From Nocardioides mangrovicus (GTDB taxonomy: Bacteria > Actinomycetota > Actinomycetes > Propionibacteriales > Nocardioidaceae), in assembly GCF_003674065.1 (NCBI RefSeq), contig NZ_RDBE01000007.1:279845-343844 (forward strand): DNA of 64,000 bases, given 5' to 3'. Below the pieces are notes generated by a model. The model did no database searches and was not told where the DNA came from. It saw only the letters and a list, made by a program, of their open reading frames with translations. Made by a program: the position numbers and the translations under genes. Below are positions 35,755 to 44,890 of this stretch, in pieces; position 1 is the first letter of the stretch; the number at the start of each line of letters is the position of its first letter.

Positions 35755-37689
35755 TCAGGAGGTGGGGGAGGGCAGCAGGTCGGCGGCCGACGTCAGCGCG
35801 AAGCCGAGGGTCAGCACGCCGTCGTGCTGCACCACTCGATCCGGTCGGAAGGGCTCGACCTGCGCCTCGGCAGCACGCAGGACGCTGCGGTCCGCGGTGA
35901 GCCGGACCGAGCGCGCCGGTCCGTACTCGCCGTCGACGGTGGGGAAGGAGGTGATCCGCAGTCGGTGGTCGGCCGACAGCGTGGCCAGCAGCGTGATCAG
36001 CCGCGAGTCCACGGCACCGGAGGCCAGCGCCTTGCGGGCCGCACCGGAGAGCTCGAGGCGCGGGTTGGCGGCGAGCGCCCGGCCGGCCGAGGGCCGGGCC
36101 GCGGCGTCGCGGTCGGCGATCTGGCTGGCGACCGAGGCACCCTCGGCGTGCACCTGGTACACCGCCACCTGCTGCTCGCCGGAGCCGTACTGCGCCACGC
36201 GCGTGGCGTTGCGCAGTGCGGTGTCGACGACGGGCATGGTGCCGGCCGAACGCCGCAGCGCCTGGGTGACCAGGATGTAGTCGTAGTCCTTCCAGCCGTT
36301 GGGCGAACGACGCTCGACGGCGGGGTCGGTATCGGCCTTGTAGTACCAGACCACGTTGGTGCGGGCGAAGCCGTCGCGCACGAGGTCCGTCCACGCGGCG
36401 TCGTCGACCAGCAGCCGCTGATCGTGCGGTACCTGGGTGTCGATGTAGTGCTCGGCCTGCGCCAGCGGACGGTCCAGGTCGGCGCGTAGCAGCCCGCGCA
36501 GCTGCGTCCCCCACAGCGGCACCGCGGCGACCGCCGCGGCCAGGGCCACGACCGCGGCGGTCAGTCGGGTGGCGCGCCGCCGGTCGCGGAACGCGGTGTC
36601 CGCGACACCGGCCACCAGCAGCGCCGCGAACGGGATGAGCGCGATCACGTAGGGGACGGGCAGGTAGCCCGGCTTGAGGACCACCAGGATCGAGAAGCCG
36701 ACCAGGGCGGCCAGCGGGCGCAGCCGGCGCACGAATAGGCCGATCGCGACCGAGGCGATGGTGAGCCAGGGGAGCACCGAGTCCAACGTGAGCCAGACGC
36801 GCACCGAGCGCCCCGCCTGCGTGCTGGCCTCGAAGACGCTGCCGCTGCCCTGGCGCTGCAGCAGCTGGAAGGCGACCCCGCTGAGCAGGCTGACCCGGTT
36901 GCTGCCGGGCAGCACCTCGCCCTTGACCAGCGCGAAGGCGACGTAGCCGGCGACGATCAGGGCGAAGAGCGAGGCTGCGACCGACAGCGTGTACCGGCGG
37001 CTGCTCGGGTGGGCCGAGCGCCACAGCTGCCAGACCAGGAACGGGAGCAGCAGCGCGAACGTCTCCTTGCTCAGCACCGCGACGCCGAAGCAGAGCGCGG
37101 AGCCGGCGAAGGCCGCGAGCTGGTTGCGCCGGCTCATGGCGAGCACGAAGGAGCCCAGTGCCCACGGCACGGCCACGTTGTCGAGGTAGACCGTGCGCGA
37201 GAACTGCACCGAGAGCGGCGAGACGGCCATGATCAGCGTCGCGAGCCCGGCTGCCGGGCGACGCATCCCCAGCCGGCGGGCGAGGACCCAGACCAGGACC
37301 ACCGAGACCAGGTGGGCCACGACCATCGCCTCGCGGCCGGCCGCGACCGCCGTGGAGTAGCGGTCGAAGCCCCCGGTCAGGCCGGTCCACGCCGCGATCT
37401 GGATCCAGCCCAGCGGCGGGTGGTCGTACCAGTAGGTGTAGTGGGTCAGCTCGTGCAGGTGCAGGATCGCCCAGGCCTGAGCGGTGTAGGTGCCTTCGTC
37501 GTCGATCCGCTGCGGAGCCCCGGTCATGTTGACCAGGCTCAGGACGGCGGCCAGCAGCGTGAGCGGACCGACCCAGCACAGCGTCCGCCGGTGACGGTGC
37601 CACCAGCTGCGCCACCAACCGGGCTGGGCGTCGTGCGGGTGGTCGGGCTGCTGCTCGACCATGACGGGTCGTTCGAGCTGGGCGGTCAT
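35755..37689 (-). CDS. GT39-like membrane glycosyltransferase (polyprenol-phosphate mannose dependent)
   Basis: 644 residues with about ten to twelve membrane segments. The first external loop has the acidic pair in RIDDEGTYTAQA and HYTYWYDHPPLGW. Both are hallmarks of ArnT/PMT-type GT-C enzymes (PF13231/PF02366), which use polyprenol-phosphate sugars outside the membrane. A soluble C-terminal part of about 150 residues follows. The upstream DPM synthase-like gene could supply the donor. ATG 37689 overlaps the synthase stop by four bases. Acceptor could be the glycan or the exported protein of the same operon. Confidence 0.82.
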   Translation of the reverse strand: MTAQLERPVMVEQQPDHPHDAQPGWWRSWWHRHRRTLCWVGPLTLLAAVLSLVNMTGAPQRIDDEGTYTAQAWAILHLHELTHYTYWYDHPPLGWIQIAAWTGLTGGFDRYSTAVAAGREAMVVAHLVSVVLVWVLARRLGMRRPAAGLATLIMAVSPLSVQFSRTVYLDNVAVPWALGSFVLAMSRRNQLAAFAGSALCFGVAVLSKETFALLLPFLVWQLWRSAHPSSRRYTLSVAASLFALIVAGYVAFALVKGEVLPGSNRVSLLSGVAFQLLQRQGSGSVFEASTQAGRSVRVWLTLDSVLPWLTIASVAIGLFVRRLRPLAALVGFSILVVLKPGYLPVPYVIALIPFAALLVAGVADTAFRDRRRATRLTAAVVALAAAVAAVPLWGTQLRGLLRADLDRPLAQAEHYIDTQVPHDQRLLVDDAAWTDLVRDGFARTNVVWYYKADTDPAVERRSPNGWKDYDYILVTQALRRSAGTMPVVDTALRNATRVAQYGSGEQQVAVYQVHAEGASVASQIADRDAAARPSAGRALAANPRLELSGAARKALASGAVDSRLITLLATLSADHRLRITSFPTVDGEYGPARSVRLTADRSVLRAAEAQVEPFRPDRVVQHDGVLTLGFALTSAADLLPSPTS

Positions 37690-39281
37690 CGCAGGGCCTC
37701 CTCCGGGGTGCGGGTGGTCAGCTGCTGGTGCGGGTCGGCGCCGACGACGTGGGCGCCGACGTGGTCGGTCTTCTCCCAGCTCCCGTCGCCGCGCACCTCC
37801 CGCCAGACCGCGCGCAGGGCGGCGAAGGCGAGCATCACCTGGTAGGGAAAGGTGCCGAGCACCAGCCGCACGTAGTCGCGCACCCGGATCCGCACGCCGT
37901 AGGCACGGCCGAACTCGCCGAGACCGGCGGCCTCGACGGCCAGGGTGACCAGGGTGGGCACCACCGGCAGGAAGGTGACCAGGGCGACGGCGGTCGGGAC
38001 CTTCACGGCGAAGATCAAGAACAGCGAGACCGGGATCATCAGGCCGGTGAACGCCTGCAGGAACGGCATGGTGAGCGTGTAGCGGGCCAGCGCCCGCTGC
38101 CGCCACGACGGCAGCTCCTTCCAGGCCCCCTTGCGCAGCACCTGCAAGAAGCCCTGGCTCCACCGAGTCCGCTGCTTGACCAGGGATCGGAAGGTGCCGG
38201 GCGTCTCCTCGCGGGTGACGACCGCCGGGTCGTAGGCGACGGCCACCTTCGCTCCCTGGGTGGACAGCCGGACGCCGAGCTCGCAGTCCTCGGCCAGGCA
38301 GTCGCCGTCCCAGCCGCCGGCCGCTCGCAGCAGGTCGGTGCGCACGAAGACGGTGTTGCCGCCGAGCGGGATGAAGCGGGCCTCGGCGTGGAAGTGCAGC
38401 CGGCTGCGGAACCAGAAGTAGTACTCCAGGCAGTTGCGCAGCGACCACCAGCTGGTCGAGACGTTCATCAGCTGGACGCCGCCCTGCACGATGTCGGCGC
38501 CGGTGTCGCTGAAGCGCGCGTCGATCAGGCGCAGCAGGCCGGGGTGCACCTCGTCCTCGGCGTCGAACACCCCGACGATGTCGCCGGTGCACTCCGCCAG
38601 GGCGGTGTTCATCCCGCGCGGCTTGTTCTTGGGCACGCTGTGGTCGATCACCACGCGGACCAGGCCGGGGTGCCGTCGCTCCGCGGCGCGGGCGACCTCC
38701 TCGGTGCCGGGGTCGTCGTGCCCGATGATGACGATCACCTCGAAGTCGGGGTGGTCCTGGCGGGCCAGCTCGTCGAGGGTGTGCCCCAGCACCAGCTCCT
38801 CGTGCCGGGCCGGGACGAGCAGGGAGAACCGGCGGCGGGGTGCCTGCGGCGTGGGCGAGAAGCCGGTGGCCTGGAGCGAGGTCGTGCTGCGCCAGGCGTG
38901 CAGCATCCACCACAGCGTCGTGGCCGCGACCACGGTCAGCGCGAGCGAGACGGCCACGAGCAGCCCGAGCCCGCCGAGGGCGAGCGGTGAGCGGCCCTGG
39001 CTCGAGGCGGTGCCGGCCGACGAGCCGTCCTGGCCGACGCGCGGCGGCATCACCTGGGTCTGCTGTCTCGACTCCTGCTGGTCGGGGTCGGGGGGCAGCA
39101 GGCTGTCCTGCGTCGAGTCGGCCGGGGTCTGGCTGGACGACGGGCTGGAGGATGGGCTGGGAGACGGCGAATCGTCGGCCCGGGCTGGTGCGGCGAGCAG
39201 GGTGCTCGCGAGCAGGAAGCCGGTCAGCAGCAGGACGGGGAGGAGGGCGCGCCACGACGGACGCGCGGCAAGCATCGCCAC
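37686..39281 (-). CDS. Processive membrane family 2 glycosyltransferase
   Basis: 531 residues. TM1 (about 12-33) is followed by a 60-residue external Ser/Pro/Gln-rich loop and TM2 (about 98-125). The cytoplasmic GT2 domain has the metal site in VFDAEDEVH, the acid in CLAEDCELG and a KQRTRW processivity motif, as in cellulose, chitin and hyaluronan synthases. Three or four C-terminal TMs follow. It should polymerise and export a beta-linked polymer. Start GTG 39281 has AGGAG six bases upstream. The polymer identity is not determined by sequence; a beta-glucan is suggested by the GH8 partner. Confidence 0.85.
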   Translation of the reverse strand: MAMLAARPSWRALLPVLLLTGFLLASTLLAAPARADDSPSPSPSSSPSSSQTPADSTQDSLLPPDPDQQESRQQTQVMPPRVGQDGSSAGTASSQGRSPLALGGLGLLVAVSLALTVVAATTLWWMLHAWRSTTSLQATGFSPTPQAPRRRFSLLVPARHEELVLGHTLDELARQDHPDFEVIVIIGHDDPGTEEVARAAERRHPGLVRVVIDHSVPKNKPRGMNTALAECTGDIVGVFDAEDEVHPGLLRLIDARFSDTGADIVQGGVQLMNVSTSWWSLRNCLEYYFWFRSRLHFHAEARFIPLGGNTVFVRTDLLRAAGGWDGDCLAEDCELGVRLSTQGAKVAVAYDPAVVTREETPGTFRSLVKQRTRWSQGFLQVLRKGAWKELPSWRQRALARYTLTMPFLQAFTGLMIPVSLFLIFAVKVPTAVALVTFLPVVPTLVTLAVEAAGLGEFGRAYGVRIRVRDYVRLVLGTFPYQVMLAFAALRAVWREVRGDGSWEKTDHVGAHVVGADPHQQLTTRTPEEALR

Positions 39282-39332
39282 GAGAGACTCCTGGTGGTCG
39301 AGTGGGCGGTCTACAGGCGGTCGTACAAGCGG

Positions 39333-40124
39333 TCAGGCGGCGCGCGGTGCCTCGCGCACCGGACGCGCCGCGGGGAGGCCGACGAGGTCGCTCGGCGTCC
39401 TTCGGCCCAGGCGCGACGCTGCGCCCCACACGGTGACGCGCCACAGCGCCTCCCGCACGATCGAGCCGCTCATCTTGCTGGTGCCGTACTGGCGTTCGCG
39501 GAAGGTGATCGGCACCTCGGCGACCCGCATGCCGGCGACCAGCGCCCGGCGCACCAGGTCGACCTGGAAGCAGTAGCCGTGGGAGGCGACGCCGGTCAGG
39601 TCGACCGCTCGTAGCGCCTGCGCACGGTAGGCGCGGAAGCCGCCGGTCGCGTCGTGCACATCCAGTCCGAGGGCCCGGCGCACGTACCAGTTGCCGCCGC
39701 GGGAGAGCAGCCGCCGCGAGAGCGGCCAGTCCACGACGCCGCCCTCGGCGATCCACCGCGAGCCCAGCACCACGTCGGCGGTGTCGAGCCGCCGCAGCAG
39801 GCGCGGCAGCTGCTCGGGGGAGTGGGAGCCGTCGGCGTCCATCTCGACCACGGCGTCGTAGCCGCGGTTCAGCGCCCACGAGAAGGCGTGGAGGTAGGCC
39901 GCTCCCAAGCCCTGCTTGCCGGTGCGGTGGAGCACGTGGACGCGCGGTGCGAGCTCGGCGGCCAAGCGGTCGGCGAGCTCGCCGGTGCCGTCGGGGCTGG
40001 CGTCGTCGACGACCAGCACGTCGGCCGAGGTGGCGGACAGGGTGCGTTGGACGATCGGGCGGAGATTGTCGATCTCGTTGTAGGTGGGGATGACGACGAG
40101 GGTCTGGGCAGGATTCTCGGTCAC
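39333..40124 (-). CDS. Polyprenol-phosphate mannose synthase-like GT2
   Basis: 263 residues with TLVVIPTYNEIDNL, VDDASPDGTGELAD and EMDADGSHSPEQLP, the classic DPM1/Ppm1 signature, and FRERQYGTSKMSG near the C-terminus. It transfers mannose from GDP-mannose to polyprenyl phosphate on the cytoplasmic face. It has no membrane segments. The start could be GTG 40124 (normal family N-terminus, used here) or GTG 40148. It is the first gene of the minus-strand operon that includes a GT39-like enzyme, which would use its product, and a GtrA protein. Confidence 0.85.
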   Translation of the reverse strand: MTENPAQTLVVIPTYNEIDNLRPIVQRTLSATSADVLVVDDASPDGTGELADRLAAELAPRVHVLHRTGKQGLGAAYLHAFSWALNRGYDAVVEMDADGSHSPEQLPRLLRRLDTADVVLGSRWIAEGGVVDWPLSRRLLSRGGNWYVRRALGLDVHDATGGFRAYRAQALRAVDLTGVASHGYCFQVDLVRRALVAGMRVAEVPITFRERQYGTSKMSGSIVREALWRVTVWGAASRLGRRTPSDLVGLPAARPVREAPRAA

Positions 40125-40364
40125 GGGTGGGGGTTCGCCCGGCTGCACCGAGCCGGATGGGGGTGGTGAGCGAAAAAGTTCTCGATCCGAACGATTCTCA
40201 GGATCATGTCCGATTTACGAGGTTCGAAGGGGGTTCGCAGGGGTGGGCTCTCTCAGGAGCCGGACACATGCTCGCAACACGGGGCGGTGTTGTTCACGTG
40301 GTGTGCACGCGCGAGGGGCCGGGTCGCACCCGCGACGTTCACGCTCGCCCCGGACGGTGTCACC
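40125..40364. other. Divergent promoter gap
   Basis: 240 bp between the start of the surface-glycan operon and the GT4 gene. It is AT-richer than its neighbours around 40170-40220 and should contain promoters for both directions. I see no clear -35/-10 pair and no hairpin. Confidence 0.4.
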
Positions 40365-41492
40365 ATGCGCATCTGCGTGGTCACGGAGTCGTTCCTACCG
40401 CAGGTCAACGGAGTGGCGAACTCGGTCCGGCACGTCGTGGACCGGCTCGGCGCCACCGGCCACCAGGCGCTCGTGGTGGCCCCCGGGCCCGGCCCGCGGG
40501 AGTACGCCGGCGCCGAGGTGGTGCGGGTGCGCTCCCTGGCACTGCCCGGCTACCAGGAGTTCCCGCTGGGCCTGCCCGGCTCGGCGGTGGAGCGCGCGAT
40601 GGCGCGCTTCGCCCCCGACGTCGTGCACCTGGCCTCGCCGGTCGCGCTCGGGGTGACCGGTCAGCGTGCTGCCCGCCGGCTGGGCGTACCGACGGTGGCG
40701 GTCTACCAGACCGATGTCGCCGGCTTCGCGCGCCACTACCCGCACGCGTTCATGACCGGGCACGCCGAGCGGGTGATGACGCGCTGGCTGGCGCGCATCC
40801 ACCGGCGCGCCGACCGCAACCTGGTGCCGTCTCGTGCCTCCCACGACCAGCTGGCGGCCCTGGGCGTCACTGACCTGCACCTGTGGCGGCGAGGCGTGAG
40901 CCTGGACCTGTTCGACCCGCGTCGCCGCAGCCCGCAGCTGCGCCGCCGCTGGGCCGACGAGGGCCAGGTGCTGGTCGGCTACGTCGGCCGGCTGGCGGCG
41001 GAGAAGCAGGTGCACCGGCTCGCCGAGCTGGCCGACCTGCCCGGCGTTCGGCTGGTGGTCGTGGGTGACGGGCCGGTGCGCGGGCAGCTGCAACGGATGC
41101 TGCCCGGTGCGGTCTTCACCGGCATGCTGCGCGGTGAGGAGCTGGCCGCCGCGTTCGCCAGCCTCGACGTGTTCGTGCACACCGGCGAGAACGAGACGTT
41201 CTGCCAGACCGTGCAGGAGGCCCAGGCCAGCGGTGTCGCCGTGGTCGCACCCGGCGTGGGCGGCCCGGCCGACCTGGTCGAGCACGGGCGCACCGGCCTG
41301 CTCCACGACCCGGCCGAGCCGGACTCGCTGCGCGACCTGGTCTCCTGGGCCTCCCGCGAGCCCGCGCTGCGGATGCACCTGGCGGCCAATGCCCGGCAGG
41401 CGGTGGCCGGACGCACCTGGGCGGCGGTGGTCGACGAGCTGGTCGGGCACTACCGCGAGGTCTGCGGCCAGGACGTCGCTCGCGCCGCATGA
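40365..41492 (+). CDS. Family 4 glycosyltransferase (GDP-mannose-dependent alpha-mannosyltransferase-like)
   Basis: 375 residues, GT-B fold. The N-terminal VVTESFLPQVNGVANSV is typical of MgtA/PimB-like enzymes. The C-terminal donor site shows VGRLAAEKQ and the E-x7-E motif in HTGENETFCQTVQEAQASG. Such enzymes add mannose to glycolipids such as diacylglycerol-hexose or PIMs. It has no membrane anchor. It is divergent from the mannose-related operon upstream, and the SGNH hydrolase gene follows with a four-base overlap. Confidence 0.85.
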   Translation: MRICVVTESFLPQVNGVANSVRHVVDRLGATGHQALVVAPGPGPREYAGAEVVRVRSLALPGYQEFPLGLPGSAVERAMARFAPDVVHLASPVALGVTGQRAARRLGVPTVAVYQTDVAGFARHYPHAFMTGHAERVMTRWLARIHRRADRNLVPSRASHDQLAALGVTDLHLWRRGVSLDLFDPRRRSPQLRRRWADEGQVLVGYVGRLAAEKQVHRLAELADLPGVRLVVVGDGPVRGQLQRMLPGAVFTGMLRGEELAAAFASLDVFVHTGENETFCQTVQEAQASGVAVVAPGVGGPADLVEHGRTGLLHDPAEPDSLRDLVSWASREPALRMHLAANARQAVAGRTWAAVVDELVGHYREVCGQDVARAA

Positions 41493-42286
41493 GGCGGGTG
41501 CTCACGCTGGTCGCCGTCGCGGGTGCCAGCGGCGTCGTCGCCGGCCGCGAGCTGCTCCGGCTGCAGGCCCGCCAGGCCCGGCGCACCATCGGCAAGCCGC
41601 TGGGGGAGGAGGCGCTGGCCGCCGACCGCACCTGGAAGAAGAAGCAGGGCGACCGGCTCGAGCTGCTCATGCTCGGCGACTCGATCGCCGCCGGCTTGGG
41701 CGCCGAGCGGCGCAAGCACACCCTGGGCGCCCAGCTGGCCCGGCGCACCGCCCGGCGCAGCGGCCGCGCGGTGCGGCTGCACACCGGCGCCGTGGTCGGC
41801 GCGGAGAGCTCGGCCCTGCGCGCACAGCTGGCCGGCCTCCCCGCCGGCTACCGGCCCGACGTCGCCGTCGTGGTCGTCGGCGGCAACGACGTCACCCACC
41901 GGGTGCGCCAGGCCGACTCGGTGGCGCACCTGGTGGAGGCGGTGACCGCGTTGCGCGAGCGCGGCTGCGAGGTGGTCGTGGGCACCTGCCCCGACCTCGG
42001 CGCCCTCACCGCGGTGCCCCAGCCGCTGCGCGCCCTGGGCGGACGCGCCTCCCGGTCGCTGGCCGCGGCCCAGCGCGTAGCCGTGCTGCCCCTCGGCGCG
42101 CACGTGGTCGCGCTCGACGCGGTGGGACCGTTCTTCCTCAGCGAGCCCGACGCGATGTTCGCCGTCGACCGGTTCCACCCCTCGGGCGCGGGCTACAAGC
42201 GCATCGCCAAGGCGCTGCTGCCGGCCGTGCTGGGTGCGGTGGGGGTGCCTCAGCCGACGTTCTCGACGACGACGGCCAGCGCCTGA
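41489..42286 (+). CDS. SGNH/GDSL hydrolase
   Basis: 265 residues. Block I is LMLGDSIAAG (nucleophile Ser), block III is VVVGGNDVTH, and block V is DRFHPSGAGY (Asp-x-x-His); all SGNH residues are visible. A weak hydrophobic N-terminus (residues 4-20) may anchor it. Members are esterases or acyl/acetyl-hydrolases. It overlaps the GT4 gene by four bases. Its C-terminal codons overlap the convergent thiolase gene by 37 bp. Removal of acyl groups from a glycolipid is possible but unproven. Confidence 0.82.
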   Translation: MRRVLTLVAVAGASGVVAGRELLRLQARQARRTIGKPLGEEALAADRTWKKKQGDRLELLMLGDSIAAGLGAERRKHTLGAQLARRTARRSGRAVRLHTGAVVGAESSALRAQLAGLPAGYRPDVAVVVVGGNDVTHRVRQADSVAHLVEAVTALRERGCEVVVGTCPDLGALTAVPQPLRALGGRASRSLAAAQRVAVLPLGAHVVALDAVGPFFLSEPDAMFAVDRFHPSGAGYKRIAKALLPAVLGAVGVPQPTFSTTTASA

Positions 42287-43431
42287 CCGACGCCGATGCA
42301 GATGGCGGCGACGCCCCACCGGTCGCCGGACTCGCGCAGCCGGCCCAGCAGCGTGCCGAGGATGCGGCCGCCGGACGCTCCGAGCGGGTGCCCGATCGCG
42401 ATGGCGCCGCCCTTGGCGTTGACGATCTCGGGGTCGACCTTCCAGGCGTCGACGCAGGCGATGGACTGCACCGCGAACGCCTCGTTGAGCTCGACCGCGG
42501 AGACGTCGGACCACTCGATGCCCGTCCGGGCCAGCGCCTGGTTGGCCGCCTCGACCGGGGCGAAACCGAAGTCCTGCGGGTCCAGCGCGTGCACACCCCG
42601 GCCGGCGATCCGGGCCAGGGGAGCCGTCCCGATCGCCTCCGCGGCGGCCTCGGAGCCCAGGAGCACCGCGGAGGCGCCGTCGTTGAGGGGCGAGGCGTTG
42701 CCGGCGGTGATGGTGCCGTCCTCGCGGAACGACGGCTTGAGGCCGGACAGCTTCTCGGCCGTGCTGCCGGGCCGGATGCCCTCGTCGCGGGCGAGGTCGA
42801 CCTCCGGCACCGCCACGACGAGGTCGTCGTAGAAGCCCGCCTCCCAGGCGGCGTCGGCGAGGTTGTGGGAGCGGGCGGCGAACTCGTCCTGCCGCTCGCG
42901 GGAGATGCCGAACCGCTCCTGCAGCTGCTCGTTGCACTCGCCGAGCGAGATCGTCCACTCCGCGGGCATGTTGTCGTTCACCAGCCGCCAGCCCAGCGTG
43001 GTGGAGGGTGCCTCGAGGTTGCCGGCCGGGAACGGCCGGGCGGGCTTCGGCAGCACCCACGGGGCGCGCGTCATCGACTCCGAGCCGCCGGTGACCACGA
43101 CGTCGGCGTCGCCGACCTCGATCTCGCGCGAGCCGATGATGGCGGCGTCGAGGCTGGAGCCGCAGAGCCGGTTGACCGTGGTCCCGGGCACCGACGTCGG
43201 CAGCCCGGCCAGCAGCGTGGCCATCCGGGCGACGTTGCGGTTGTCCTCACCGGCCTGGTTGGCCGCACCCCACACGACCTCGTCGACGGCGGCGCGCTCG
43301 AGGCCGGGCGCGCGGTCGAGCACGCCGGTGATCGCGACGGCGGCCAGGTCGTCGGGACGGACGCCGGCGAGCGCGCCGCCGAACCGGCCGAACGGGGTGC
43401 GGACTGCTGCGTAGACGAAAGCCTCGTTCAC
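42250..43431 (-). CDS. Acetyl-CoA C-acyltransferase (thiolase)
   Basis: 393 residues. The acyl-binding Cys lies in NRLCGSSLDA, the His in AIGHPLGASGGR, and the second Cys in AAICIGVGQ. The length matches degradative and beta-ketoadipyl-CoA thiolases. It cleaves 3-ketoacyl-CoA or condenses two acyl-CoA. The start is GTG 43431, which overlaps the GNAT gene stop region by four bases. The neighbours do not form a known fatty-acid or aromatic pathway, so the natural substrate is open. Confidence 0.9.
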   Translation of the reverse strand: MNEAFVYAAVRTPFGRFGGALAGVRPDDLAAVAITGVLDRAPGLERAAVDEVVWGAANQAGEDNRNVARMATLLAGLPTSVPGTTVNRLCGSSLDAAIIGSREIEVGDADVVVTGGSESMTRAPWVLPKPARPFPAGNLEAPSTTLGWRLVNDNMPAEWTISLGECNEQLQERFGISRERQDEFAARSHNLADAAWEAGFYDDLVVAVPEVDLARDEGIRPGSTAEKLSGLKPSFREDGTITAGNASPLNDGASAVLLGSEAAAEAIGTAPLARIAGRGVHALDPQDFGFAPVEAANQALARTGIEWSDVSAVELNEAFAVQSIACVDAWKVDPEIVNAKGGAIAIGHPLGASGGRILGTLLGRLRESGDRWGVAAICIGVGQALAVVVENVG

Positions 43432-43721
43432 GATGCCCTCCTGGCGTCGAGGTCCTGGTACTCGGGGTGCTCGCCGATCCACCGCACCGCGAACGGGCAG
43501 ATCGGGAGCACGCGCAGGCCCTGCGCCCGCGCGTCGTCCATGGCCTGCTGCACCAGCCGGCCGGCGAGGCCCTGGTGCTGGTGGGCGGGTTCGACCTCCA
43601 CGTGCGGCAGCACGACGGAGTCGCCCTGGCGGGAGTAGGCGGCGAAGCCGATCACCTCGCCGTCCTGCTCGACCTCGTAGCGACTGCGCTCGGGGACGTC
43701 CACGACGCTGACCTGACCCAT
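43428..43721 (-). CDS. Small GNAT-fold N-acetyltransferase (YjdJ-like)
   Basis: 97 residues, the short GNAT type. The acetyl-CoA loop is in EPAHQHQGLAGRLVQQAM, followed by VLPICPFAVRWIGEHPEY, the conserved end of the family. The cysteine in LPICPF is typical. The substrate is unknown. GGAGG-type ribosome site lies just before ATG 43721, which overlaps the pirin stop by one base, so pirin, GNAT and thiolase may form one transcript. Confidence 0.82.
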   Translation of the reverse strand: MGQVSVVDVPERSRYEVEQDGEVIGFAAYSRQGDSVVLPHVEVEPAHQHQGLAGRLVQQAMDDARAQGLRVLPICPFAVRWIGEHPEYQDLDARRAS

Positions 43722-44374
43722 CACTCCTCCATCTCCCACACCAGGATCTCCGACGGCTCCAGAGCCGTGAGCAGCACGGCGCCGTCCTGCTCGCCGCGCA
43801 CCCGTGCGGTGTCGCCCGGGCCCAGTGGCCCGGCGCTGTGGTCCAGCGAACCACGCACCACCGACACGTGCACGTAGTCGGCTTCCGGGAGCCGGAAGGT
43901 GTGACCCTTCTCGCCTCGCGCCACGTGCAGCCGCGCGCGCGAGGAGACCTGGAGGGTGGGCCCGTCGGGCTGGGCGTACGCCGGCGCGGCGGCCGGGTCG
44001 TCGGCCACGAGCCACATCTGCACGAACCGCAGCGGCCGGTCGCCCTCGTTGCGCTCGGCGTGCTCGACGCCGGAGCCGGCGCGCAGGAGCTGCAGCCGGC
44101 CCGCGGGGGTCACCGCCCGGTGTCCGGTGGAGTCGGTGTGGGTGAGCTCGCCCTCGACCACCCAGCTGACAATGTCCAGCCCGGCGTGGGCGTGGGCGTC
44201 GTATCCCGTGCCCGGCGGCAGCAGCTCCTGGTTGTGCGCGACCAGCGGTCCGAGGCCGGTGTGCGCGGGGTCGAAGTGCGTGCCGAAGGAGAACGCGTGG
44301 CGGGTGTGCACGCCGTCCTCGGTGGTGGTCACGAAGCAGTCGGCGGCTCTGCGCACCTCGAGGGACCGGCCCAT
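43721..44374 (-). CDS. Pirin family protein (YhhW-like bicupin)
   Basis: 217 residues. The cupin metal site is YDAHAHAGLDIVSW and the second part has GSGVEHAERNEG. YhhW-like pirins bind iron and have quercetinase activity in E. coli; here the role is unknown. It is the first gene of the minus-strand pirin/GNAT/thiolase group. Its start lies 23 bp from the divergent GNAT gene. Confidence 0.85.
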   Translation of the reverse strand: MGRSLEVRRAADCFVTTTEDGVHTRHAFSFGTHFDPAHTGLGPLVAHNQELLPPGTGYDAHAHAGLDIVSWVVEGELTHTDSTGHRAVTPAGRLQLLRAGSGVEHAERNEGDRPLRFVQMWLVADDPAAAPAYAQPDGPTLQVSSRARLHVARGEKGHTFRLPEADYVHVSVVRGSLDHSAGPLGPGDTARVRGEQDGAVLLTALEPSEILVWEMEE

Positions 44375-44384
44375 CGGCTCAGCC

Positions 44385-44390
44385 TAGGGT
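44385..44390 (+). promoter_or_regulatory. Predicted leaderless promoter (-10) of GNAT gene
   Basis: TAGGGT lies seven bases before GTG 44398, so the transcript would begin at the start codon. This favours 44398 over the in-frame GTG at 44389, which overlaps the hexamer. Confidence 0.42.
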
Positions 44391-44397
44391 GGCGCTC

Positions 44398-44889
44398 GTG
44401 GACATCGGTCTGCGCGAGGTGGTCGCGGGTGACGGCGAGGCGATCCAGCGGCTCATGGACGACCCGGACGTCCGGCAGTGGAACCCGATGCGCGGCGCCA
44501 CCGCCCGCGAGTGGCTCGAGCTGCGCTCCCAGGACGACGCCGCCAGCCGCACCTGGGCGATCGCCGACGCCGGCCGCTTCGTCGGCACGATCAGCCTCAC
44601 CGACATCGACCTTCGGCACCGCACCGCCGACGTCGGCTACCGGGTGCTGGCCACGGAGCGGGGCCGCGGTGTCGGCACCGCCGCGCTCGGACTGGTCACG
44701 GCCCACGCGTTCGACGTCCTCGGGCTGCGTCGGGTGCAGCTCTACCACGCGCTCGCCAACCCGGGCTCGTGCCGCGTGGCCGAGCGGTCCGGCTTCGCGC
44801 TGGAGGGCACCGTGCGGCAGGCCTACGTCTACGGCGACGGCCGGCCCTACGACGAGCACCTGCACGCTCGACTGGTCACCGACCGCTGA
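44398..44889 (+). CDS. RimJ/RimL-type GNAT acetyltransferase
   Basis: 163 residues. The acetyl-CoA binding loop is RGRGVGTAALGLV, preceded by ADVGYRVLATE, and followed by VQLYHALANPGSCRVAERSGF, the standard order in RimJ/RimL-like enzymes (Acetyltransf_3). They acetylate N-termini of proteins or small amines; the substrate is unknown. A palindrome and a short hairpin follow its stop codon. Confidence 0.82.
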   Translation: MDIGLREVVAGDGEAIQRLMDDPDVRQWNPMRGATAREWLELRSQDDAASRTWAIADAGRFVGTISLTDIDLRHRTADVGYRVLATERGRGVGTAALGLVTAHAFDVLGLRRVQLYHALANPGSCRVAERSGFALEGTVRQAYVYGDGRPYDEHLHARLVTDR

Positions 44890-44890
44890 C

